64,000 nucleotides of DNA from Azorinus chamasolen (GCA_963576725.1 OY755247.1:10943534-11007533); one strand, 5' to 3'. Positions 32,298 through 43,026 are shown, counted from the first letter of the stretch. The notes: generated from the letters alone by a model not told the origin. A program made the numbers and translations.

Positions 32298-32626
32298 CAG
32301 TGCTCCCTCCCTACAACGGCCCTCTCAATAACGATTCCCTCCTTACAACAACGCATGTCACTGTTTCCATCGTATTTTCTTTATGCCTCCATCAAACCCT
32401 ATGTTGTGATCATTCTTTAGAATCGTCACTTTGTGACGATTCTAAAGAGTGGTCACAACATAAGGTTCGATAGAGGCATAACGGTTTTAGTTTTCGAAAT
32501 ACACCTTATCTAGGGATCTGCAAACAAGCTAATTAGGTTTGATTTTCCCTCCCCATAACAACTTCCTCTGAACAACACATACATTCTTCGTATCCCAAAG
32601 GGTGTCGTTGTAGAGAGGGAGCACTG
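32298..32626. mobile_element. TA-7 MITE
   Basis: CAGTGCTCCCTCCCTACAAC to GAGGGAGCACTG, TA-flanked. Palindrome 32382-32480 with loop CACTTTGTG; the left internal part is 30 bp shorter than at 1616. Confidence 0.92.
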
Positions 32627-33110
32627 TATATTCAAAAATTCATCTTATTTAACAGTACCCTTCTAAATGTATGGGAAATTTTGTATGGATGGTAATTGGT
32701 GTTACCAATTAATGAAATTTCAAATCAAATTACAATCAATATTGTAATGTCCACCTGTCACGTAACAGAGAGTGAAAACGACGTGAATGCTACAGACACG
32801 TTTTGTTACTTGAACAGACTATTAACTCATAAAATATCATTGATCTGATTATTACCATTGTGTAGATTTTACGCAACAGATAAAGATAACATTTTGGTCG
32901 ATTAAATCTTTTGTTCATGCAGGGCGCCTTTAAACGATCGAATGGTTCGTGTCAAGGGCTTTTATTTTATCCTTTCTTACGAAAAAAAATAAGTAATTGT
33001 TTCTCATTTATCATTATTTAATATCAGTTAGATCTATGGGGAAAGATGCATTAAGAGTTATGGCAAAGAAGAATCATTTCACCTACTATTGTTCCATGTT
33101 TCTCAATATG
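32627..33110. other. Unassigned
   Basis: AT-rich; the plus frame 32997-33215 overlaps a TA-2 end and shows no domain. Confidence 0.45.
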
Positions 33111-33338
33111 CAGTGTAACCGCGATATATTGAACTCGAATAACTCGAACAACGGGATAACTCGAACTAAAATTAAGGTCAGTACTTCCAAGATTTACAAT
33201 ACAAAATTGCTCTAAAATATACCACTACGAATATCTAGAAACAGACGTGACAGCTTAATGCAGGTATAAAGTAATGTTGACGGCTCCTACAGACCTGCAT
33301 TAAGCTGCTTCGAACTTCAAGATGTCGAAATGAAACTG
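33111..33338. mobile_element. TA-2 MITE, truncated hairpin
   Basis: CAGTGTAACCGCGATATATTG at the left, GATGTCGAAATGAAACTG at the right. CAGCTTAATGCAGG arms remain with most of the inner stem lost. Confidence 0.75.
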
Positions 33339-33380
33339 TACCTGTTTGTACGGGACAGAACGGGACGGGCGGAAAAGAAA

Positions 33381-33430
33381 GACAGGTAGGTAGGCAGGCA
33401 GGAAGACAGACGCACAGGCAGGCAGGTTGA
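33381..33430. repeat. (AGGC)n-type microsatellite
   Basis: GGTAGGTAGGCAGGCAGG and CAGGCAGGCAGG, impure. Confidence 0.75.
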
Positions 33431-33575
33431 CACAGTTGTTGTATAGTTTTCCACCCGGAATCAGAGAGTCTGACTCAGCCGAGGCATTAAATAATCTTAA
33501 AACACATAATTTCAAAAAAAGGTTTTGTCAACTGATTTAATCAGTCCGTATAAATTAAATGTTTTAGCAATTCTT

Positions 33576-33650
33576 TTAACCCTACCCCTCATACAAACGG
33601 TTTTACGCCTTTCCAGACTAAACCTAGACCAGACGGCTCCTATATAATGG
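33576..33650. mobile_element. P1 left fragment
   Basis: TTAACCCTACCCCTCATACA, then the left hairpin arm to CTCCTATATAATGG, where it stops. Confidence 0.65.
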
Positions 33651-33666
33651 CTTCATTTCAGAATTA

Positions 33667-33811
33667 TTTAACCCTTAACCTGTTCAATATTCATGTAAGA
33701 AATAATTACATCATGAATATTTATTAGCTGATTTGCTCTATTTATCACAATGGTTTCACAAAGTGACTTTTGGAGAGTTGTCAAAAGTCGTCAATATGAG
33801 GGAAAGGGTTA
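33667..33811. mobile_element. Chimeric TTAA element: P1 left, P2 right
   Basis: TTAACCCTTAACCTGTTC plus ATATTCATG (P1) runs into TTTGCTCTATTTATCACAAT and GTCAATATGAGGGAAAGGGTT (right half of P2). No hairpin can form. Confidence 0.7.
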
Positions 33812-34053
33812 CCAATTTTTGTATACTCTACGTTCGTTGTTTTACAATCACAAGTATTAATTTCTTAACCTTATCATTTATTTTCCATTTTGCATTTCAA
33901 TGTACATGTGTTCTCATTTATTGTAATAAATTGTTTACAGATGTTTTATCCTTTACAATGCCCTTTACAACGCCATTGAATAAACAGGCGTTAATCAAGT
34001 AAACTATATAGATTTCGGATTTCAGCTATTTCGTTTCACTTTCTATGGTACGT

Positions 34054-34302
34054 TTAACCCTTTACTCCATTAATACGCATTTCTACGCATTTGCAGCAGA
34101 GAAGACCCAGATCAGACGGCTCCTAGAGGAGAAGGCGGCTAATCAGGGTCTGCTGTGTTTGCTTATGATATAATATAGATATGATTTTACAATTTCTGCA
34201 ATGGTCAACAATTCCTGTGTGCACGTGTCATAAAAAAATTGATATTCTGATATTAAAGATGTCACTATTTCCTTCAAGAATATGCATGGTGCAGAGGGTT
34301 AA
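34054..34302. mobile_element. P1 MITE, inverted, complete
   Basis: TTAACCCTTTACTCCATTAA at the left, TGCATGGTGCAGAGGGTTAA at the right. Palindrome 34092-34162 has an asymmetric apex (CTAGAGGAGAAGGCGGC). Confidence 0.88.
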
Positions 34303-34564
34303 CGGTTATGTGATAAAAAGAATATTACATTCGTGTTCATTACAAATTGTTTTTACGAAACTCGTTTTACTATAGTAAGACAGTATGACACTCGCTAAAT
34401 AGCAATTAAAACACATATCCGTGGTAAAATGATACTTATTAAACTAGATCAGATTCATGATAACAACAATTCTTATAGAAATATGTAATTCAGAAGGTAT
34501 TTGAAGCACACTCATACTCGGGTTCAACTGCAAGATTTTATCCTCATGGGTCCCTTGACTAATC

Positions 34565-34710
34565 AATTTTCCCGGTAGTCTTCGGAGAGATGCGATTGTT
34601 AATGTATAATTTATCATTCCCCAATAAAACTCAAGAGTTGCAAATATCACCATATTACATCGTAACGAGTAATACTGAACATGGAGATGAAAAATGGTTT
34701 CTTCAAATCT
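34565..34710 (-). repeat. Dispersed repeat S, copy 3
   Basis: TCTTCGGAGAGATGCGATTG, TTATCATTCCCCAATAAAAC and CACCATATTACATCGTAAC match copies 1 and 2. The minus-strand frame here is not preserved. Confidence 0.5.
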
Positions 34711-34774
34711 GATCTCCAGATATTGGGTGTGTTTCAGATACAAAAGTCCTAAACCCTTGCCCTGCTATGAAAAG

Positions 34775-35003
34775 TTAACCCATTTACTCCCGCGATCCCA
34801 TATATGGGACGTAGGCAAACAGTGTAGACTCTGATCAGACGCCACATAATGCGGCATCTGATCAGAGTCTACACTGTTTGCTGATATGAATTTCAATATA
34901 AAACAAAACAAAATTGAAAAAATAGGCCAGGCACCCCTTTGATTAAAAATGGACTAATCCAATATATAAACATGGAAGAATCCACTGGGCGCAAATGGGT
35001 TAA
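34775..35003. mobile_element. P5 MITE, complete reference copy
   Basis: TTAACCCATTTACTCCCGCG to GGGCGCAAATGGGTTAA. Palindrome 34814-34881: GCAAACAGTGTAGACTCTGA arms around GACGCCACATAATGCGGC; only the centre mismatches. Confidence 0.92.
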
Positions 35004-35170
35004 CGTCAGCTCAAAATTTGATCTTGAATTTGGAACTGACTACTTCCGATTCGGATTAAGATACTATTGACCCAATGCCAAACAGCTTAGATCCTGATGA
35101 GACGCCGAGTTACTCGGCGTCTCATCTGGATCAAAGCTGTTTGCAAATGCGAGTCAGATCGCGAGTCTGT
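35003..35170. mobile_element. P4b MITE, inverted, abutting P5
   Basis: Words of the P4b right half (GCTCAAAATTTGATC, ACTACTTCCGATTCGGA) precede hairpin 35079-35143 (GCCGAGTTACTCGGC apex) and GCAAATGCGAGTCAGATCGC. The outer left end is shared with or deleted by P5. Confidence 0.75.
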
Positions 35171-35890
35171 CTGTCCGTCATACTTTATTTTTATTCTAAC
35201 ACTTCTCCCAGCAGGTGTCATGTGTTCTTTGAATACTCTTGTTGGAATACTATTTGATCTTGACAACGTTACTTATGCTGTGGAGTATTCTGGAGGGGGC
35301 TATTACTTTACACTGTGACTTGCGTGAAGGTGGTATAAGCGATAGGTTGGGTACCCACAAACCATTGTTTAACCTGTTCACCGCCAATGTCACATAAATG
35401 CACCACGACAAATAGTGCAGTCCCAGATTAGACGCTGCCTTGAAGGCGGCGTCTGATCAGGGACTTCACATTTTGTTTCATTCTCTATTTTTATAGCTGT
35501 GCTTTATTCCTTTAAAATTTGCATTTATATATCTCATTTCCTTTTTGTACCGAATGATTCAACACACATTGGATTGCAGACGACAATTAGAAATTTAGCG
35601 CCGACCGGTTAAGCCCCCTAGTTCCCTGTTTTGTCTACTGACTGGGGTATGCCTGCTTTCACCCTATGGTTTTATTTATTTTTATAGAGTAAATATTTTA
35701 TTTCCGTTTGTGCGTTTCGTCCGAGTTTGTCTTGTAATAGTGTTGTTTCATGTTTGATGTATTGGTGTCGTGTTCTTTTGTGTGTGATGCTCCCTGTAGG
35801 ACTATTTCCTAATGTTTTTGTTGAGAAATAATTCCAACACTGTTGCGAAATTTATAGCTTACCCCTCCTGTCCCCCATATAATCTCAAAA
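35171..35890 (+). mobile_element. RT-element 3' region, interrupted by P3
   Basis: Aligns by eye to 49050-49740, the sequence downstream of the RT fragment on the plus strand: GGTTGGGTACCCACAAACC, TTTCGTCCGAGTTTGTCTTG, GTGTGATGCTCCCTGTAGGAC. No RT coding part is present, so this is a 5'-truncated copy. A P3 MITE (35369-35612) sits between ACCATTG and CCCCCTAGT, where other copies read straight through. Confidence 0.7.
35369..35612. mobile_element. P3 MITE nested in retroelement 3' region
   Basis: TTAACCTGTTCACCGCCAAT to TTTAGCGCCGACCGGTTAA, bounded by TTAA on both sides. Palindrome 35406-35478 (GTGCAGTCCCAGATTAGACG arm). The uninterrupted paralogue at 49490 supports the boundaries. Confidence 0.9.
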
Positions 35891-35899
35891 TGGGCGATC

Positions 35900-35995
35900 C
35901 TTCGAAAGCAAAAGTAGAAATGCGAATAGAGAAAATTGCAGACTCTGTTTTATTGAGCCTGTTCATGAGTAGTAATTAAAAGTGCAACACTACAA
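35900..35995 (-). repeat. Interspersed repeat R fragment
   Basis: AATAGAGAAAATTGCAGACT, GTTTTATTGAGCCTGTTCATG and AAAGTGCAACACTAC match repeat R at 43050-43150. Confidence 0.65.
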
Positions 35996-36002
35996 AATAT
36001 GT

Positions 36003-36218
36003 AAGAAGTAGTGGTATCGTGAATATTAATTAAATTCGTGTTAATAATGGCACATGGACACAAGAATTATTGGCAACTGCAGAAATTATAGGATTGTATC
36101 TATATTATATCATAAGCAAACAGAGCAGACCCTGATCAGACGGCTCCTATAGGAGCCGTCTGGTCTAAGTCTACTCTGTTTGCAAAAGTGTATGGATGCG
36201 TATAATAAATAACTATTA
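36003..36218. mobile_element. P1 MITE, left end lost
   Basis: P1 interior from GTGAATATTAATT. Perfect palindrome 36116-36183 with GCAAACAGAGCAGACCCTGA arms and apex GGCTCCTATAGGAGCC. The right end has decayed to CTATTAAA. Confidence 0.85.
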
Positions 36219-36814
36219 AATGGTAAATATCTATATAAAACACGGTTGCGGTACACATCAAAGTCGTCTTCAGTATCTTTTAATATGTAATATCTTGTTC
36301 CATCATGTCACTGAATTTTCGCAGTTCTTTTATTTAAGAAGATGTCTATTGTTAAAGGTTATAAGTTTACCCGTTGATAAAATGTACCATTTGATTAGTA
36401 TCAAAAACCGTCATACGGGTACAATGGCTCTTTAGCAGCCACGAATACCTTTTAAACCTTTAACTCCACTTAAAATTAGTTGGAATTAAAACAATAAGTT
36501 ACTTTGGATAGCTTAAGGTCAGTCAAAATTGAAACAACGACCTCATATCAATGCCAAACATGTTTTACCCCATCCACTAATGTCGATGCATATCGTTCAA
36601 ATTGCGCCGATCCGTTTAATGTTTGGAAGAACCCAAAGCACCACCCAAGCGATGTGCATACTCATATGAACTGAAATAATATGTAAAACAAATAACACAG
36701 AACGGATACGAAGCTTCAACTTTACTTACTGATGCAATTTCATTGTTCTCTCGGTTCGAAAATCCAAGCGTCCGTTAATTTAATAGTTTAAACATATTTT
36801 ATTGCAAATATTTG
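36219..36814. other. Unassigned
   Basis: No palindrome, TIR or plausible exon. A 71-codon plus frame (36220-36435) has no domain. Confidence 0.45.
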
Positions 36815-37030
36815 TTTAACCCTTTACTCCATGAATATTCATGTAAGAAATTATGACGTCATGAATATTAAAATTAGATTAATTTTTAATAATGGCACAT
36901 GCACAGAGAAAATTTTGGTCATGGCTGAAACTGTAAATCTGTATTATACCATAAGCAAACAGAGCAGACCCTGATCAGACGGCTTCTATAGGAGCCGTCT
37001 GATTTGGGTCTACTCTGTTTGCAAAGGCGT
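36815..37030. mobile_element. P1 MITE, right end replaced by tandem array
   Basis: TTAACCCTTTACTCCATGAA with intact hairpin 36955-37022 and GCAAAGGCGTA, then the GTACAAA array begins where the right terminal repeat should be. Confidence 0.85.
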
Positions 37031-37035
37031 ACTGT

Positions 37036-37610
37036 GCTATGTACAAATGTGTGATATGTACAAAGGTGTGCTTTGTACAAGGGTGTGCTATGTACAAGGA
37101 TGTAATATGTACAAAGATGTACCTTGTACAAAGGTGTGTTATGTACACAGATGTGCAATGTACAAAAGTGTGCCATGTACAAACAAAGGTGTGCCATTCA
37201 CAAAGGTGTGTCTCTACAAACAAAGGTGTGCCGTGTACAAAGGTGTATCTTTACAAACAAAGGTGTACCGTGTACAAAGATGTGTAGTGTACAAACAAAG
37301 GTGTACCGTGTACAAAGATGTGGCGTGTACAAACAAAGGTGTGCCGTGTACAAAGGTGTGGCATATACAAACAAAGGTGTGCCGTGTACAAAGATGTGTC
37401 ATGTACAAAGGTGTGCCATGTACAAAGATGCGTCGAGTACAAAGATGTGCCGTGTACAAACAAGGTGTGCCATGTACAAAGGTGTGTCTCTACAAACAAA
37501 GGTTGGTCATGTACAAAGATGTGGCGTACACACAAAGTTGTGCCGTGTACAAAGGTGGGTCGTGTACGAATGTGTGCCATGTACAAATGTGTGCCATGTC
37601 AAATCAAGTA
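37036..37610. repeat. 17/21-bp minisatellite
   Basis: About 30 units of GTGTGCCATGTACAAAG (17 bp) or the same with CAAA inserted (21 bp). The unit contains no stop in any frame and 17 is not a multiple of three, so frames rotate and long ORFs appear on both strands (up to 190 codons plus, 111 codons minus), all Cys/Lys- or His/Thr-rich. I read this as non-coding satellite. Confidence 0.9.
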
Positions 37611-37960
37611 TCCAAATGATACGAAAACAAAACAGATTAATTTTTGCGAAATCATCAATATTGCGCTCAAATTTCATTTGATATTTGACATGTTTGTGTT
37701 AGATTACTGGCATGGAGTTTTGCCCTTTTCCTTTTTACACTGCGTAGAGAGAGACATATCAGAGAGATAATCGGTTCTTGAAATTGGTTACTGACACACA
37801 TTGACATGCAGATTGCTGTGATAATGTGGTTGTAGATTTAAGTGCCAATAAATAGCGATCTAAACCCTTACATTGCTGTAAAAAAAATAATAGCTACTAA
37901 AATTGAATATTTTAAAGTTTGACTACGTCTGATTAGGTATGCTTTTTAGAAAATGTTTAC
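37611..37960. other. Unassigned
   Basis: AT-rich; carries the tail of the ORF that starts in the array. No feature seen. Confidence 0.45.
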
Positions 37961-37969
37961 AAAGTGTTA

Positions 37970-38080
37970 GAATGGATCCTGATGATACGCCTAGTTACTC
38001 GGTATGAGACGCCGAGTTACTCGGCTTCTCATCTTGATACAAGATGTTTGAAAATGCGAGTCAGGGAATGGATAACAGGT
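37970..38080. mobile_element. P4 hairpin remnant with duplicated arm
   Basis: GGATCCTGATGATACGCC and ATGAGACGCCGAGTTACTCG precede the right arm and GCGAGTCAGG; element ends lost. Confidence 0.6.
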
Positions 38081-38085
38081 GGTTA

Positions 38086-38336
38086 CAGAAGTCCAGATAA
38101 TATGCGTTAATTAAAACATGTTTTCAAGTATAAATTCTGAAGGGTGGTGATACTTCTTTATTTCTCCACCAAACCCTATGTTGTGGTCATCTTTTCAAGA
38201 ATAACTTCTTTATTTCTCAACCAAACACTATGTTGTGACCACTCTTTAGAATCGTCTCGAAGAGTGGTCACAACATAGGATTTGGTAGAGAAATTACGAT
38301 TTTGATATTCGAGTATGCACATTTATCTGTTGCTAT
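38086..38336. mobile_element. N-family MITE with duplicated left arm
   Basis: CAGAAGTCCAGATAATATGC at the left, TCTGTTGCTATG at the right. AAGAATAACTTCTTTATTTC plus CACCAAACCC occurs twice (about 38150 and 38205). The working palindrome is 38213-38293. Confidence 0.8.
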
Positions 38337-38740
38337 GGGTTATACGATAATTGATGAAGTTAACCTCGTGCTTGTCTTCATTAAATGATTGGTAAAAAAA
38401 CATTTAAAGTATTAGATCGTTACTCAAATCATTATGTAATCTCCAAATTTACAAAAAGGCTCAGTTCTAATGATCGTTTATCACCGCGGTACACCGGCAT
38501 ATTACTTCATTATCTCATCTGTTGCCACGTTTCAAACACAGTACCATAAGGTTAATACGCCTCAATTAATTGGTAATTCACTGCAAAAAGTATTGCTGTA
38601 CACACTCAACATACATTCATCTTCATTCTCTATCATTGTTTTTCTCAGAACATTGTCTTCTTTCCGTGATGAGGTTTCTATCTTGTTAATGCTTGAACTA
38701 TATTTTGGATATAAATCACTAAATCTTTCATTTAAATATA
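38337..38740. other. Unassigned
   Basis: A 120-codon plus frame (38470-38832) runs into the TA-2 element. It has no known domain and no support as a gene. Confidence 0.4.
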
Positions 38741-39010
38741 CAATTGAACTGCGATATCTCGAACTTCAAGATATGATACAAATTTCTGATCTGGACAATT
38801 CTCAAGTCCACAGCTTAATACTGATCCTGTAGGAGCTTTCAGCATTACGTTAGACTTGTGTGCAGCTGTCGTATGTACATGTATATCTAAATATGCGTAA
38901 AGATACATTTTACAGCAATTTTGTATTGTAAATCTTTAAAGGATCGAATATTTAGTTCGAGTTATCCCGCAATTCGAGTTATCCGTGTTCGAAATGTCGA
39001 GGTGTCACTG
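38741..39010. mobile_element. TA-2 MITE
   Basis: CAATTGAACTGCGATATCTC at the left, GTCGAGGTGTCACTG at the right. Left hairpin arm largely deleted (CTTAATACTGATCCTGTAGG). Confidence 0.75.
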
Positions 39011-39312
39011 CATAAACAATAAGAAGTGCGAAATAACCATCGATTGCATATCAACTTCAAGGCCAGGTTTATTTTGATTCAGTTCTCTATTAGTAGTAGT
39101 AGTTTATTCATTTTCTCCAAATTTGGAGATCAGTAACATATATATAGGTAACCGTGTAAAAAGAATAAATATGCGCAGTTACTGCTCAGAATCACATCAT
39201 GACATATTAATGTACAAAATGGTACACAATAGATTCTACAATGACCATATATTAACATGTCAATCGAATCAATAACATATACAAATGTATATAATACATT
39301 CCCGTATATTTG

Positions 39313-39500
39313 AGCCATTCCCTGCCGAACGCGACTTCACTGGTATTTACAAACAGTTTAGATCCAGATAAGACGTCACATAGTGAGGCGTCTGATCAGG
39401 ATCCAACCTGTCTGGCACTTGTCTCCGGTGTTCAACAATCTGAAATTCACCATTTGAAGACGACAATTTATAATTCCAAATGTACAGGTAGGCGTCATTA
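39313..39500. mobile_element. P3/P5-like MITE with hybrid hairpin
   Basis: CATTCCCTGCCGAACGCG left flank; stem 39349-39413 mixes P4 (TTTAGATCCAGATAAGACG) with P5-like GACGTCACATAGTGAGGCGTC; GACGACAATTTATAATTCC right of it recalls P3. Ends uncertain. Confidence 0.5.
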
Positions 39501-39763
39501 ACCACGTGACAATAGACACTCGAAAATCTCTATCGAAACGAAAGAAGGAGAAGCAAGCAGGTATCTTTGATTCACGAACGAAAAGTGAAGTGCATACAGT
39601 TCATATGACTGATACCCAGGTGTACACATAAGTATGCCCATAACCGACGAAACGACATAACATCTACAGGGAACGAAATACCATGCACCCGTGTATACTC
39701 TCCAACGAAACAAAAGTAGGAGTAGTAATACAGGTACGACTACTAAACGGTTGAAAACTAGGC
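39501..39763. other. Unassigned
   Basis: A 71-codon minus frame without recognised domain; no palindrome. Confidence 0.4.
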
Positions 39764-39977
39764 CAGTATTGAGAGACCTGTGTTAGATACACACTCAAAA
39801 TAAGATGGAATACGAACCTAGCTTACAGAAAGGTGTCAGCTTAATACAGGACAAGTGTAGTGCAGGAAGCTCTTTAAGCCGGTTCCTGCATCACACATGT
39901 CCCGACCCAAGCAGTAACCTTCACCCTGAGATTTCAATGCCTCTACATCCACCGGCTACTTAATACAGGTTTCGCTG
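39764..39977. mobile_element. CAGT-type MITE, unnamed family
   Basis: CAGTATTGAGAGACCTGTGT at the left, TAATACAGGTTTCGCTG at the right, with TA after it. Palindrome 39831-39920 shares the GTCAGCTTAATACAGGAC arm with TA-2. Confidence 0.7.
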
Positions 39978-40241
39978 TAAATAGTATATATAAATAGATA
40001 TTTATACATTGTAAATAAATTGAAAAGTGCAAAAGATTCAAGAGAATTGTTGCATGCAAAACGCTTTTTTACCAATCAAATGTTAAGGCATCTTCTCTTA
40101 AACCATTAATTGGAAGTCCATTAATCTTCGAATGGATAGTCTTTTTTTTAAACACGTCAAAACCTTAGTCAACATGGCAGCCATCAAAAAATACAACTTA
40201 CTAAATGCATATGGTGACCCACTAACAATGTTGTTAATGTA

Positions 40242-40444
40242 CAGTAAAACCTCTTTAAACCGGACGTTCAATTTAGTATAAAGATCAATCTTGGAACAGG
40301 TGACAGCTTAGTACAGGGTGATAGGCATGCAGAAAGTTCATCCAGGAGCGTTCTGCATTGATTTCGTCCTACATTAAAGCAGTCATCTGCCTAAAAGTAT
40401 CTAAATTCTTCTCTACTAGAATTCCGGTTTAGAGGGGGGTTACT
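40242..40444. mobile_element. TA-1/TA-4-like MITE
   Basis: CAGTAAAACCTCTTTAAACC at the left, CCGGTTTAGAGGGGGGTTACT at the right. Palindrome 40296-40391 with CAGGTGACAGCTTAGTACAG arm and worn apex. Confidence 0.8.
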
Positions 40445-41040
40445 AAATTGAAAATTGTCAAGAAAGACTATAGCTAATAGCGACGGGGTGACATTCCATA
40501 AAAACAAATTGAAACTTAACTGAAGATTTTTAAACAAATTTAGATTTTTGCAGACATGAATTATCAAATTGTCCATTGCCGCCATTGCCTTGAAGTAAAA
40601 TGTCAGAAATTTTCTGAAAATTTTGGTTGGATATCAACATTATTGTCCTGAAGCAAACCTTTTCTAATCCTGCTTCAGTCCCATGTTGCACGTAATACCA
40701 CGTTTACTAGAGATATTAGTTGAATTATACAACTTCTATTTCGAAATCACTGGCTGAATTTCAATTAAGTTGGCAGAATATGCGCTAGGTTACCCAGAAC
40801 TCAAATTGCTAAAGACATTGTCGGTTCCGAAACATCGTGACAGCCATGGACTTAAAAAAAACGTGGCTAAAATGATAAACATTCTAAATAAATGCACTTT
40901 TGAAAACAATAGATCACATGGCTATGGTGACATATTTTTGGCCCCTTCTTGACCATTAAATATTATGAAGATTCCTATTAATATCACATATAAATACTTA
41001 ATGCGAAAGTGTTTTTGAAAATTTAATTGGTTAATGGAAA
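40445..41040. other. Unassigned
   Basis: Two 60-64 codon frames without domains; no repeat recognised. Confidence 0.4.
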
Positions 41041-42526
41041 AGTAGTAAAGTCAAGCAGGCAAAGCCACATGCAAGACGCAACCACCACCAAAACACCGAT
41101 AAACAGCATGACACACACACACACACAACCACACAACCAAACGCACACACACACACACACACACGAAATGAACACAGAAAACACCAAAAGACACACGAGA
41201 ACCAGGGACAAACGTTCCACACATGAACAAATCACAAGCACAAAGACGCAAGGCAAACAAAAGGAAGGGTGACAAAGAGAGTACCGCCTTGGCACGGTCA
41301 AAACACCACTGGGGGTTTAAACCGGTTTACGGACGTCCTAACCTCACACTTCTCTCAAAGTCACCCTAGCTTTACAAATATTGTAAATAAAGGTATCCCC
41401 GCTGGACTTACCCACAACATAGACGACGGTGAACACAGGACAACATGTAAAACATAGCATAATAACTGTGACAATCCGTCAAATATGTACTCAATGACTT
41501 TGCTGAAGTCAGAGCACCTGCAGGTAAGCCGTTAAGGGCACGACAGGGAAAAAGTAATACATGAGTCTGGTAAGCTCATCCTGTATCCAAGTTTAAGAGT
41601 ATACCATCATAGAGTACTACCCTCGGCCTGTCATCGCGCAAGCAAAGAGGAAAGCGTAGCTACCGACTGTAAAAGGGTCGATAACCCAACATGCAGTGCG
41701 TTGCAATATAATAGGATCATAACCTTTCTTTTTAAATGTCTTAATGCGTTTTATAAACAAATCATGAAAATGGATATGACCCCGAATTTTCCAAAGTTTG
41801 TAGATAACATCCCCATAAAATTCTGGTTGAGAAATGCCTTGTCGCAGTAACGTCCGTAGATTGCAATTATATTTACTAATGAGAGGTAAATTTCGATAAT
41901 AAAATTTAGAAAAAGTTTTCCGAAGTTTGTGATATCTGTAACCTTGCTTACGAAGTTTATCAGTTATAACTAAATTACGTCTGTTAAAATCTTCAAGCAA
42001 AGAACAGGCTCGGGCAAACCTAATAAGTTGAGAAATATAAACCCCATAAGATGTAGAACGTGGCACATCCCCATCTAGAAAAGGATAATTAACAATTTTA
42101 AAATTAAAATCTTCTCTTTTATCGTATACTTTGGACGAAACTTTATCATTTGTAATTGAAAGATTCAAATCTAAAAATGAAGCATTAATGTCAGATTGAT
42201 TAGCTTTGTTTAAAGACAGTTCTTTTGGGTAAATTGAAGAAACCATAGTACACATGTATCAAAATAAGGATTATCTAAATTCAAAATATCGTCTTAATAC
42301 CTTGAAGTTTTATTAAAAGCATTAACAATATCGGTCTGTGTATCAGGTTTTAAGCTAAGCATAAAACCCCTCTCGTAGCAATACAAAAACAAATCTGCAA
42401 CAAGAGGGGCACAGTTTGTACCCATGGGTATACCAACCACTTGACGATATATGGTATCCCCATAACGCACAAATATATTATCTAAAAGAAAGGTAAGAGA
42501 TCTACAAAGTTTCAGATAAATATCTG
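41040..42526 (-). pseudogene. RT retroelement remnant, copy 1 (Penelope-like candidate)
   Basis: Minus-strand reverse transcriptase fragment. The upstream part (42527-42297) holds the RT motif GIPMGTNCAPLVADLFLY. Then comes the catalytic box, where YLDD reads Tyr-stop-Asp-Asp because of TAA at 42294-42296. A small insertion after PYFDT shifts frame, and the C-terminal part (42255-41617, 212 codons) contains FLDLNLSITND, DGDVPRSTSYGVYISQLIRF, GYRYHKLRKTFSKF and ISQPEFYGDVIYK. A 3' region runs to about 41040 and matches 35171, 49050, 53672 and 63560. The N-terminus is missing, cut by a TA-2 MITE. The family is common in invertebrate genomes; I cannot place its clade firmly. No GIY-YIG endonuclease is seen. 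Confidence 0.8.
41110..41164. repeat. (AC)n microsatellite, interrupted
   Basis: Two AC runs separated by AACCACACAACCAAACGC, inside the RT-element 3' region. Confidence 0.9.
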
Positions 42527-42739
42527 TTCGGTCCTTCCAAACTTTACAATACACAATTGTTCCAACATGTATCGCTAATCATACCTAGGAGTACGTGACA
42601 CCAAATGCATGGCGACCTGCATTAAGCTATGAACTTGAGAATTTATCCAGATTAGAAATCTAATGACTCGAAACTCGACCCTGTTATCTCAATGTAATTT
42701 GTATGTTCCCTTGAAGTTTGAGATATCGAAGTTACACTA
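42527..42739. mobile_element. TA-2 MITE, right part, cutting the RT element
   Basis: From GGTCCTTCCAAACTTTACAA to GAGATATCGAAGTTACACT. Left end absent; CGACCTGCATTAAGCT is the remaining stem. Confidence 0.75.
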
Positions 42740-43026
42740 AAAATGTTAATAACAATACCTTTATATCATGATAAACTGAATATCTACGGCATTGTAATAT
42801 ACAAAGTAAACAAGTCTTAGAAACCGAACACTGAAATATTTGTTACAGTGGAGAAACTGTTTTTCTTTCCCACTTAATGCGTTTCAAACGCGTTTAGTAA
42901 ACTCGTTTGTATATTCAATTATAAACGCGTTTAGACGCACTTATTAGTTAATCGTCAATATATGGTTCCACAGGGTATATTGGATGTTTAAACAACGTTA
43001 ATAATGGTAATTTCTCATTTTGTACT
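42740..43026. other. AT-rich, nothing recognised
   Basis: CGTTTAGACGC-like words repeat loosely (ACGCGTTTAGTAAAC, ACGCGTTTAGACGC), but no element is defined. Confidence 0.4.

Noticed and set aside
37036..37610. CRISPR-like array
   Set aside because: Units are contiguous 17/21-bp repeats without unique spacers, and the DNA is eukaryotic.
37047..37681. Cys/Lys-rich proteins of up to 190 residues
   Set aside because: Open frames occur in several frames and on both strands because the 17-bp unit has no stops; no start context, signal peptide or splice support.
41023..41301. Val/Cys-rich minus-strand proteins
   Set aside because: Translation of an AC microsatellite within the RT-element 3' region.
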